A DNA stretch of 5,590 nucleotides, taken from the NCBI GenBank assembly GCA_025936955.1, contig JAICSL010000129.1, positions 1 through 5,590 on the forward strand, read 5' to 3'. Source of the stretch: Nitrososphaeraceae archaeon (GTDB lineage: Archaea > Thermoproteota > Nitrososphaeria > Nitrososphaerales > Nitrososphaeraceae). The notes beneath the pieces are model-generated. The model worked only from the letters and a program-made list of their open reading frames with translations. It was not told the DNA's origin and did not search any database. Below, piece after piece: positions 1-4,620 of the stretch (position 1 is its first letter; each line of letters starts with the position of its first letter). The position numbers and the translations under genes were made by a program.

Positions 1-185
1 TGAACATAAACTGCATACACAGTTTTACGTTTTCCTTTTATAGTTCCGACAACTATTTCAGGAGGAGTTACATTGTAGAACTTACTCAAGGTTTGCAATG
101 CATCTTCTGGTTTTCGATCAAGAATCATATGAACTATTTTAGCCTTAGCCAAATCGTTTGGAACACGGATAGTATTATTAGACAT
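1..185 (-). CDS. Partial conserved hypothetical protein (N-terminal 61 residues)
   Basis: An open frame starts at ATG (185-183) and runs leftward off the window without a stop. The visible protein begins MSNNTIRVPNDLAKAKIVHM and continues through a helical, charged stretch, then TPPEIVVGTIKGKRKTVYAV. Composition and codon use look like real coding sequence, and no overlapping frame is better. The pattern of a short helical N-terminus followed by a beta-rich VGTIKGKRK..VYAVY segment vaguely recalls small archaeal metallopeptidase-like proteins, in which a histidine motif would come later. That motif would lie outside the window, so this is only a guess and no function is assigned. A weak TATA-like stretch lies 33-40 nt upstream. 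The adjacent gene to the right is a pseudogene, so there is no operon information. Confidence 0.7.
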   Translation of the reverse strand, partial: MSNNTIRVPNDLAKAKIVHMILDRKPEDALQTLSKFYNVTPPEIVVGTIKGKRKTVYAVYV

Positions 186-217
186 TAACTGTAATATCGC
201 ACAATACGAGCATCTAA

Positions 218-225
218 GATTAAAA
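218..225 (-). promoter_or_regulatory. Possible TATA box of the left-edge gene
   Basis: On the minus strand the sequence reads CTTTTAATCTTA, with the TTTTAATC core 33-40 nt before the ATG at 185. This spacing would give a transcript with a short leader. The match to an archaeal TATA consensus is weak and rests on position only. Confidence 0.3.
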
Positions 226-272
226 GTTTGGTAGATTCATAAGCCTAGAAAGATTTTGTTCGCAGGATTTCA

Positions 273-297
273 ATTTAGGTCTATACGATAGCTAAAT
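273..297. repeat. Small bulged hairpin in the intergenic region
   Basis: ATTTAG (273-278) pairs with CTAAAT (292-297), and inside it CTAT (281-284) pairs with ATAG (288-291) around the triloop ACG, with a GT bulge. The ten pairs are mostly A-T, so stability is modest. It lies between the left-edge gene and the BNR remnant, both minus-strand, and could mark the end of the old BNR transcript. Confidence 0.35.
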
Positions 298-330
298 CCT
301 TTAACTCATAAATAACCATAGCTGTTAGAA

Positions 331-834
331 CTAGACAATGGGGACATTGTGCCGCATTTCAGACTCAAATATTGATAAGTAAATATTGTCAACTTTCGGC
401 TGGTATGTTAAACATTCTGGGTTGAATAGTTTTATTATCTCACTAAAACTGTTGCCATTATCATTACTTATTCTAATAGCAGGTTCATTGGATGTCTTAT
501 TTGATCTTTCCGCACCATGTCACATATACATTATTTCCTGCTGGATTATCTCTGCATTAATTGAGTTAACATTCGGAGTTTGCTTATTTGTCTTGTTACC
601 AAATGGTTTACCTCCATCTGTTGAAGCTTTAAACATCACTTCATCATTACCTGTTTTGTTAGTCCACCATGTTATCTAACCATTCTTGTCTCCAGATGTA
701 GCTATTGGAGCCTTACGAAAATCATCAATTTCAAATAATGGGTATGGTGACTGAAATTGTGATGATAACAGATTCGCTGCAAGCAATGTGACAACTAGAA
801 TCCCAGCTACTAATCATAACTGATAGACATACAT
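331..834 (-). pseudogene. Decayed secreted BNR/Asp-box repeat protein (sialidase-like beta-propeller)
   Basis: Reading the minus strand from ATG at 834 gives a hydrophobic N-terminal segment (LVAGILVVTLLAANLLSS), consistent with a signal peptide or anchor. It is followed by ITWWTNKTGNDEVMFKA and the Asp-box STDGGKPFG (about 598-624). A second repeat, in another frame, reads AGNNVYVTW (about 516-542). A third frame carries the Asp-box ISNDNGNSF (about 445-471). These S-x-D-x-G-x-(S/T)-F motifs spaced by NNVYVTW strands are typical of the BNR/Asp-box proteins common in soil thaumarchaea. The gene is broken by in-frame stops (TGA at 814-816, TAG at 676-678) and at least two frameshifts, and it ends after about two repeats where family members carry many more. 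The residual frame runs to a TAG at 331-333. An open plus-strand frame across 386-679 is only a shadow of this remnant. Confidence 0.72.
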
Positions 835-875
835 AATAATATCCGTTTATCCTGTTCACCTGTTTTGACTATAAA

Positions 876-1009
876 ATGTTCTATATAAGCAAAAAGTACG
901 TTTTAATACTTGTGAAGATCTTGATGAAGCTGATAGTTTGGACTGGACTATTAACCAGAGTAAATGTGAGACGCTAATATCAATTAAAAGGCAGGATAGT
1001 AATGAATGA
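876..1009 (+). pseudogene. Possible frameshifted small acidic protein, overlapping the next gene by ATGA
   Basis: The frame ending in TGA at 1007-1009 is open from 875 but has no ATG. It encodes a hydrophilic, protein-like sequence containing NTCEDLDEADSLDWTINQ and then SKCETLISIKRQDSNE. The only nearby ATG (876, MFYISKKYV) is in a different frame, so one frameshift near 900-905 would join a start to this sequence. Alternatively a TTG at 938 gives a 23-residue peptide. The stop overlaps the ATG of the zinc-finger gene in the sequence ATGA, the usual signature of translational coupling, which suggests the two once formed an operon. No family is recognised. It could also be chance coding in AT-rich DNA. 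Confidence 0.33.
882..889 (+). promoter_or_regulatory. Possible TATA box upstream of the zinc-finger gene
   Basis: TATATAAG is a good match to an archaeal TATA element, with a second candidate, TATAAAA, just upstream at 870-876. Initiation about 25 nt downstream (near 912) would give a leader of roughly 95 nt for the zinc-finger gene at 1006, or would serve the degraded frame in front of it. No experiment supports either site. Confidence 0.3.
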
Positions 1010-1182
1010 GGAAAAAAATAACAACTGCAAAATGTGAAGACTGTAATCAAATAACTGAAGTTCATTATAATAAACACGTTGATCTCATGCTATGCGATAA
1101 ATGTGAATCAGAATGGAACCCACAGGTATCTTTCCCGATTGATGATAAAGATGGGCATGATGTTGATATTATCGAAGAATAA
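1006..1182 (+). CDS. Small two-knuckle zinc-finger protein, 58 aa
   Basis: The ATG at 1006 is directly preceded in frame by a stop (1003-1005), so the start is fixed. The protein begins MRKKITTAKCEDCNQITEVH, followed by a second knuckle LMLCDKCESEW and an acidic tail ending DIIEE. Cysteines at residues 10, 13, 30 and 33 form a C-x2-C...C-x2-C pattern with 16 residues between knuckles, as expected for a small zinc ribbon or treble-clef domain that binds one zinc ion. The basic N-terminus and acidic C-terminus are well separated. Such stand-alone mini-proteins are frequent in archaea, and most have no known role beyond possible nucleic-acid or protein binding. The start overlaps the stop of a degraded frame upstream (ATGA). 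The gene is too short for routine gene callers, but the paired cysteines make it credible. Confidence 0.65.
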   Translation: MRKKITTAKCEDCNQITEVHYNKHVDLMLCDKCESEWNPQVSFPIDDKDGHDVDIIEE

Positions 1183-1299
1183 TAATGACAAAACAAAAAT
1201 GGATAAACTAGCTAAAAAGATATGGCTAACATAATTTATTATCTACTATCGATTGATCTTATCAAAGCTGATATATTCTGACAAACCAAAGCGGCATTG

Positions 1300-1338
1300 T
1301 GAGTGGGTCCAATTCACATCTTTAATTGGATCCACTCA
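1300..1338. repeat. Inverted repeat / hairpin with 15-bp stem
   Basis: The left arm (1300-1314, TGAGTGGGTCCAATT) and the right arm (1324-1338, AATTGGATCCACTCA) are reverse complements except at one position, which would be a G-U pair in RNA read from the plus strand. The loop is 9 nt (CACATCTTT). The hairpin lies about 20 nt beyond the stop of the minus-strand ORF at 1358. It could end that transcript, or end transcription arriving from the zinc-finger gene, since a TATTTTTT run follows at 1363-1370. It could also be a remnant of a mobile-element end. Confidence 0.7.
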
Positions 1339-1357
1339 TTATATGTTATTTATAGAA

Positions 1358-1624
1358 TCAATTATTTTTTGATAGATGCAGATTTTCAGGAATCTCTAAC
1401 GACGAGAAGCCAATTGTATAAAGTATCTTTTCAATTTGATAGTATATACATGAATACATTGTATATTGGAGCATATAACAAGATTCTATTTTCCCAGCTG
1501 AGCCTGTTCCTATGGCGCTGATAGATTTACTTTTAATTAATTTATGACCAATAGCTCGATAATATTGCGAAGATTTTATGTAACTGGCGGATTTAATTAT
1601 ACTTTCCTTTTTCAGTTGTATCAA
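1358..1624 (-). CDS. Hypothetical small basic protein, weakly Alba-like
   Basis: This frame encodes 88 residues from a TTG at 1624. It is open back to a stop near 1669 but contains no ATG upstream, so the start is uncertain and the gene may be truncated. The sequence is basic and helical at the N-terminus (LKKESIIKSASYIKSSQYYR), then reads KSISAIGTGSAGKIESCYML, then a segment with QIEKILYTIGF. The order (helix, a strand ending in A-I-G, a helix starting S-A-x-K, then a strand) resembles the Alba nucleic-acid-binding fold, where the equivalent positions read A-R-G and A-I-S-K. The resemblance is by eye and weak. The opposite-strand frame over 1303-1521 starts inside the hairpin and looks random. 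A strong inverted repeat lies just past the stop. Confidence 0.38.
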   Translation of the reverse strand: MIQLKKESIIKSASYIKSSQYYRAIGHKLIKSKSISAIGTGSAGKIESCYMLQYTMYSCIYYQIEKILYTIGFSSLEIPENLHLSKNN

Positions 1625-1852
1625 GAAATGACTCTGCAGACTTTGAGGATCTTTCGAATTGATCTTAGGTTAGTATTTGGTCTGTTGTTTTTCTAATACT
1701 GATCATAGTCTTTGAACTTATTTCATCACTAGATGAGATTGACAGCATCGTCTAGACCATAGAGGCAAGGAGCTAAAAAGTATTCAGAACTAGAAGCAAT
1801 TTTCTACCATTTGAATAGTTATAGAAATAGAAAAATGAAAATGGCATAGGAA
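1625..1852. other. Intergenic stretch without a supported gene
   Basis: Both strands carry only short frames: a minus-strand piece of about 24 codons containing SSSEYFLAPCLYGLDDAVNL, and a plus-strand piece of about 28 codons containing KKYSELEAIFYHLNSYRNRK. Both look somewhat protein-like but are bounded by stops and lack starts, so they may be eroded gene remnants. No RNA gene, terminator or promoter was convincing here. Confidence 0.4.
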
Positions 1853-2473
1853 TTATTTTTTATCTGCTCGGTTATCTACACTATAATTCAAACCACAACT
1901 TTTGGTCAATTTGTTACTAATTGAATATAATGCCCACACTAACAGAGCTATTGAGAGGATACGTAAAGGTATCTGATAATTGGAAAGAAATGTTGATGCT
2001 GTCACCCCTACTCCACCAAATATAGAAACAAGTAGAGAACCCAATGATGAACAACTCGCACAGGTACTTGAAATCACGCTCAGGGTAGACCCAGAAAAAA
2101 ATGAGCCAATACTCATCTTCAAGCCTCTTGAATGCCTTAATACGTACAGATTCATACTTACAACAATCCCCATAATGACCGCGGTTATTGTTGAAAGAAG
2201 GAATCCTAATACTGCGTCATCTGGAAGGTAAAATACAAAGATTGGTGAGAAAAAAAGCAATTGGTCAAAAACACTAAATACGATCCAAAATAGTGATGAT
2301 ACTATCGCCGCTAAAGCAATGTATGGCCAATTTGGAAAGAAGACAACTTTAATTGCAGATAAAATATTGGAAGGCCGCCCCAATAACTCTGCTCTCAATG
2401 ATGACGATGACGACCAAGATGAAGCTGTTCTTTTTGTTCCAATTTCTTTCTTTTGTCTTTTGAATTGAACCAA
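1853..2473 (-). CDS. Multi-pass membrane protein with an intramembrane CxxC motif, 206 aa
   Basis: The frame starts at TTG 2473, fixed by an in-frame stop only three codons upstream. A basic, serine-rich cytoplasmic N-terminus (residues 1-40) precedes about five hydrophobic segments near residues 49-68, 86-112, 122-138, 141-160 and 166-187. A short hydrophobic loop before the second segment may be re-entrant. The most distinctive part is SSTCASCSSLGSLLVSIFGG, with Cys138 and Cys141 forming a C-A-S-C motif at a membrane-segment boundary next to a glycine-rich stretch. Cys193 lies near the C-terminus. I recognise no named family, although similar proteins appear to be conserved in thaumarchaea. 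It lies 48 nt downstream of a DsbA/thioredoxin-fold remnant in the same direction, so an inferred role is redox partnering, by exchange of disulfides or electrons across the membrane. Its frame is intact while the partner is broken. Confidence 0.8.
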   Translation of the reverse strand: MVQFKRQKKEIGTKRTASSWSSSSSLRAELLGRPSNILSAIKVVFFPNWPYIALAAIVSSLFWIVFSVFDQLLFFSPIFVFYLPDDAVLGFLLSTITAVIMGIVVSMNLYVLRHSRGLKMSIGSFFSGSTLSVISSTCASCSSLGSLLVSIFGGVGVTASTFLSNYQIPLRILSIALLVWALYSISNKLTKSCGLNYSVDNRADKK

Positions 2474-2494
2474 CGTGATTTATTCACTCAGTCA

Positions 2495-2502
2495 CTAATT
2501 TA
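2495..2502 (-). promoter_or_regulatory. TATA-like box of the CxxC membrane protein gene
   Basis: On the minus strand TTAAATTA (within GTTAAATTAG) is centred about 26 nt before the TTG start at 2473. This is the spacing expected for a leaderless archaeal transcript. It suggests the gene has its own promoter even though the gene upstream is broken, and it also supports the TTG as the start. Confidence 0.42.
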
Positions 2503-2521
2503 ACTTCTTATCAATGATTGC

Positions 2522-2882
2522 TTAAAATGAAGGAAACTGATATGCTCCAAGTTTCTGCTTCAGAACCGAGTCTTTTGTATTATAAATGCAGGTGTTCCTT
2601 GAAAGCCTAATGAATTTTGCAAATGTGTTATCCCTGTCTACGAAAGAATTGTATTTTCCGCTATCCAAGCAAGAGCTAAAGGTGAGTGTTCAGACCTCCT
2701 ATTTGTAAGGCAAACTTTTTCACAGTGTCCTTGTTAGCCCAACCAGAGTTTTCTTCTTGATTCTTGTATAATATGTCATAAAAATTCCAAAACTTACCTT
2801 GTTCTTTGACACGTTGTGGGGCAATAGCTGCTGTGATAGAATCAAGACAAAGGGCAATGAAATTTTTAAGAACAATGGTCAT
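2522..2882 (-). pseudogene. Truncated, frameshifted DsbA/thioredoxin-fold oxidoreductase
   Basis: From the ATG at 2882 one frame reads SITAAIAPQRVKEQGKFWNF, then DILYKNQEENSGWANKD, which is the helical insert of DsbA-family (Thioredoxin_4) proteins, and stops at 2676. A second frame picks up at about 2680 with FSSCLDSGKYNSFVDRD. A third carries LGFQGTPAFII (about 2578-2610), the cis-proline Gly-Thr-Pro loop of the thioredoxin fold. The second frame then resumes as DSVLKQKLGAYQFPSF and ends at TAA 2522-2524. At least three frameshifts are therefore present. The N-terminal half, with the first strand and the CxxC active site, is absent: only 16 nt separate the ATG from the HxlR stop. The intact protein would have been an extracytoplasmic thiol-disulfide oxidoreductase. 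It sits between the HxlR gene and the CASC membrane protein, all in one direction. Confidence 0.78.
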
Positions 2883-2898
2883 TGAATCATATCACATA

Positions 2899-3315
2899 TC
2901 ACATATTGGATTTTGATGACCATCTCCTCATCCACTGCAACAGGTCAATCACAGATTCGACAAGTTCTTGCCCCTTTACAGTCAAATTATATTCTACCCG
3001 TGGAGGAATTTCATTATATGATTTTCTATCCAATATGCCACTTACTTCAAGTTCCTTAAGCCTTGCAGCCAAAGTTTTACTGCTAAAGCCCTTCAGGGTA
3101 TTCCTGAACTTGATATACCTAACAGGATTAGTAGTACAACATAATGGAATTAGAATTTCAAGTGTTCCTCTCTTTGTAATTAACTTTCTAAGCCTAGCAG
3201 TCTGTTTCATAAGCATGTCTGCATCATAACCATTAAAATCACAAGGTTGTTTTTCTTGAATTACTGGTAATTTTGGTGGAGTTGTTGTTCTTCCTATAGC
3301 TCTATTTGTTTCCAT
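2899..3315 (-). CDS. HxlR-family winged-helix transcriptional regulator, 138 aa
   Basis: The ATG at 3315 gives a full-length HxlR/DUF24 protein. After a polar N-terminal extension (1-30), residues 35-62 form the first helices with the GTLEILIPL segment. Residues 66-95 contain YIKFRNTLKGFSSKTLAARL, the helix-turn-helix with recognition helix at about 78-92. RKSYNEIPPRVEYNLTVKG (about 97-115) is the wing, with the family signature P-x-R-V-E-Y-x-L-T. The C-terminal helix (LLQWMRRW) would dimerise. Cys25, Cys59 and Cys60 are candidate thiol or As(III) ligands. HxlR proteins commonly sense oxidants or electrophiles through cysteine. The gene is divergent from arsM with 62 bp between the starts, so it probably controls the arsenic operon and itself. 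That would replace an ArsR-family repressor, which is an inference from position. Confidence 0.88.
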   Translation of the reverse strand: METNRAIGRTTTPPKLPVIQEKQPCDFNGYDADMLMKQTARLRKLITKRGTLEILIPLCCTTNPVRYIKFRNTLKGFSSKTLAARLKELEVSGILDRKSYNEIPPRVEYNLTVKGQELVESVIDLLQWMRRWSSKSNM

Positions 3316-3338
3316 AATTACCCTTACTTTACATATGT

Positions 3339-3375
3339 TCTCTTGACAACTTAAATAGTTTCTTTTGTAAACTTA
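3339..3375. promoter_or_regulatory. Pair of 15-bp direct repeats in the divergent promoter (candidate operator)
   Basis: TCTCTTGACAACTTA (3339-3353) and TCTTTTGTAAACTTA (3361-3375) match at 12 of 15 positions and are spaced 22 bp start to start, about two helical turns. They flank and overlap the TATA element, and the second copy ends 3 bp before the arsM start. This arrangement would let a dimeric regulator block both divergent promoters. It is the best candidate binding site for the adjacent HxlR protein. An 8-bp palindrome, ACATATGT (3331-3338), lies next to the first repeat near the expected HxlR transcription start. Confidence 0.5.
3350..3359. promoter_or_regulatory. Overlapping bidirectional TATA box for arsM and the HxlR gene
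   Basis: On the plus strand TTAAATAG (3351-3358) is centred about 25 nt before the arsM GTG at 3378, predicting a leaderless transcript. On the minus strand the same bases read CTATTTAA, centred 39 nt before the HxlR ATG, predicting a leader of about 12 nt. No other TATA-like element in the 62-bp spacer fits either gene as well, so one site may serve both directions. Confidence 0.5.
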
Positions 3376-3377
3376 TC

Positions 3378-4160
3378 GTGACAGTGCAAGAACAACAGAT
3401 TAAAGAAAAAATAAAAGAAAGATATAGCAAGATAGCGCTAACTGATAATTCGGATTGTTGCCGTGTACCTGCTGAATGCTGCAATAATGATTATTCTCCA
3501 TCGAAGTCAACTAAACTTATAGGTTATGATAATAAAGATATTGAGTCTATTCCTGAAAGTTCAATACTTGGTGTAGGCTGCGGTGCACCAACAAAGTTTG
3601 CGGATTTGAACCAAGGCGAAACGGTTGTAGATTTAGGTTCAGGTACAGGGATTGATGTATTTTTGGCAGCTAATAAGGTTGGAGAATTAGGTAAAGTTAT
3701 TGGTATCGATATGACTGACGAGATGTTAGATAGAGCACAAAAAAATGCAAAAGATAGCAGGTATACAAATGTTGAGTTTAGAAAAGGTGATATTGAAAGT
3801 GGAATTCCTATTAAAGACAATATAGCAGACCTTGTTATAAGCAATTGTGTTATCAATTTAACTACAGATAAAGTGAGTACTTTCAGAGAGATCCATAGAA
3901 TCTTGAATAATGGCGGCAGAATGGTAATTTCTGATTTAGTTACCGATAAAGAGATAGCAAAAGAATCAGTTAATGCAGACAATTGGTGCAGCTGTATTGA
4001 TGGGGCCTTAACAAAGGAAAACTATCTTGTGAGTATTAGGAAAGCAGGGTTCAATAATGTAGAGATATTAGAGGTAAAAACATACATGGAAGAACAAGGA
4101 AATGAAGTTGATAAAGGAAGAAAGATTTCTAGCATTGTAGTAAAAGCTGTTAAAGATTAG
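3378..4160 (+). CDS. arsM: Arsenite S-adenosylmethionine methyltransferase, 260 aa
   Basis: ArsM transfers methyl groups from S-adenosylmethionine to As(III) in the cytoplasm, giving mono-, di- and trimethylated arsenicals. The start is GTG 3378, placed by the TATA box about 25 nt upstream. The N-terminus has paired cysteines (CCRVPAECC, residues 27-35), as many ArsM proteins do. SILGVGCGAP holds Cys68. VVDLGSGTG (83-91) is SAM motif I, and Asp111 in GIDMTDEML ends the second strand. SNCVINL holds Cys157. WCSCIDGAL holds Cys204 and Cys206. Cys68, Cys157 and Cys206 match the three arsenic-binding cysteines of characterised ArsM enzymes, so the protein should be active. Length is slightly short of algal ArsM because the C-terminal domain is compact. 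It is the first gene of arsM-arsC-aquaporin, with 13 nt to arsC. The only serious alternative is a related class I methyltransferase, which the cysteine triad argues against. Confidence 0.95.
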   Translation: MTVQEQQIKEKIKERYSKIALTDNSDCCRVPAECCNNDYSPSKSTKLIGYDNKDIESIPESSILGVGCGAPTKFADLNQGETVVDLGSGTGIDVFLAANKVGELGKVIGIDMTDEMLDRAQKNAKDSRYTNVEFRKGDIESGIPIKDNIADLVISNCVINLTTDKVSTFREIHRILNNGGRMVISDLVTDKEIAKESVNADNWCSCIDGALTKENYLVSIRKAGFNNVEILEVKTYMEEQGNEVDKGRKISSIVVKAVKD

Positions 4161-4173
4161 GCGATATCACATT

Positions 4174-4620
4174 ATGAAACTATCTCTCAGTTCAAGGAAA
4201 GAAACTGAAGAAGAAAGAACTGTTCTATTTATATGTGTAGAAAATGCAGGAAGAAGTCAGATAGCAGAGGCTTTCTTTAGAAAATATGCTCCTAAAGGTT
4301 ATTCCACACTTAGTGCAGGAACAAGGCCAGCATCTCTATTGTCATACAAGTAATGAAAGAAATTGGTATTGATATAAGTAAACAAAAGTCTAATAATTAC
4401 AGAAGAGATGATAAGTAATGCAGCTATACGAGTGAACATGGGATGCATGGATAAAGAGTCATGTCCTACATTATTCATTCACAACTTATTAGAAGGGGGA
4501 ATCGAAGATCCTAAAGGCAAACCAATAGATAAAGTGAGTGAGATTAGAGACGAGATTGAACAAAGGGTAAGGCAGCTTGCAACAGACCTTGTTAAAAGTA
4601 GTCCACAGGTTAAGCAGTAA
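4174..4620 (+). pseudogene. arsC: Arsenate reductase (LMW protein-tyrosine-phosphatase type) broken by two frameshifts
   Basis: Frame one starts at ATG 4174 and carries the phosphatase loop CVENAGRSQIAEAF (C21-x5-R27-S28), then YSTLSAGTRPAS, and hits TAA at 4351. The next part, IVIQVMKEIGIDISKQKS, lies in a second frame (4338-4391) that ends at 4418. The original frame returns near 4393 with IITEEMISNAA, then NMGCMDKESCPTLF and IEDPKGKPIDKV, to TAA 4618. All catalytic residues survive: the nucleophile Cys21, Arg27 and the two redox cysteines (codons 4444-4446 and 4462-4464). The intact enzyme would reduce arsenate to arsenite with thioredoxin-type electrons. The expected Trp before IEDP is Gly. 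The two shifts cancel, consistent with a small deletion near 4336 and another near 4392 that together remove a multiple of three bases. Sequencing error is an alternative to true inactivation. Confidence 0.85.

Noticed and set aside
386..679. Plus-strand 97-codon ORF with two hydrophobic stretches
   Set aside because: It starts with TTG and is antisense to the BNR/Asp-box remnant, whose minus-strand translation is clearly family-like. The hydrophobicity is a by-product of the opposite strand.
856..1077. Minus-strand 73-codon ORF rich in Cys, Phe and Ser
   Set aside because: It overlaps the start of the zinc-finger gene and the acidic frame before it. Its composition is that of an antisense shadow.
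1303..1521. Plus-strand 72-codon ORF
   Set aside because: It begins with GTG inside the hairpin arm, has no family-like segments, and is antisense to the minus-strand frame at 1358-1624.
1735..1830. Short minus-strand piece (SSSEYFLAPCLYGLDDAVNL) and plus-strand piece (KKYSELEAIFYHLNSYRNRK) as genes
   Set aside because: Both are under 30 codons, bounded by stops, with no start codon or promoter. At most they are eroded fragments.
1980..2231. Plus-strand 83-codon ORF inside the CxxC membrane protein gene
   Set aside because: It is an antisense shadow of an intact 206-codon membrane protein, with no promoter and no recognisable motif.
2882..3229. Plus-strand 115-codon ORF opposite the HxlR gene
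   Set aside because: The minus strand encodes a complete HxlR protein with all signature positions, so this is an antisense shadow.
3524..3982. Minus-strand 152-codon ORF opposite arsM
   Set aside because: It lies entirely within the well-supported arsM gene and shows only low-complexity hydrophobic sequence.
4174..4620. Programmed ribosomal frameshifting in arsC
   Set aside because: Two separate shifts would be needed, neither site has a clear slippery heptamer followed by a structure, and small deletions or sequence errors explain the data more simply.
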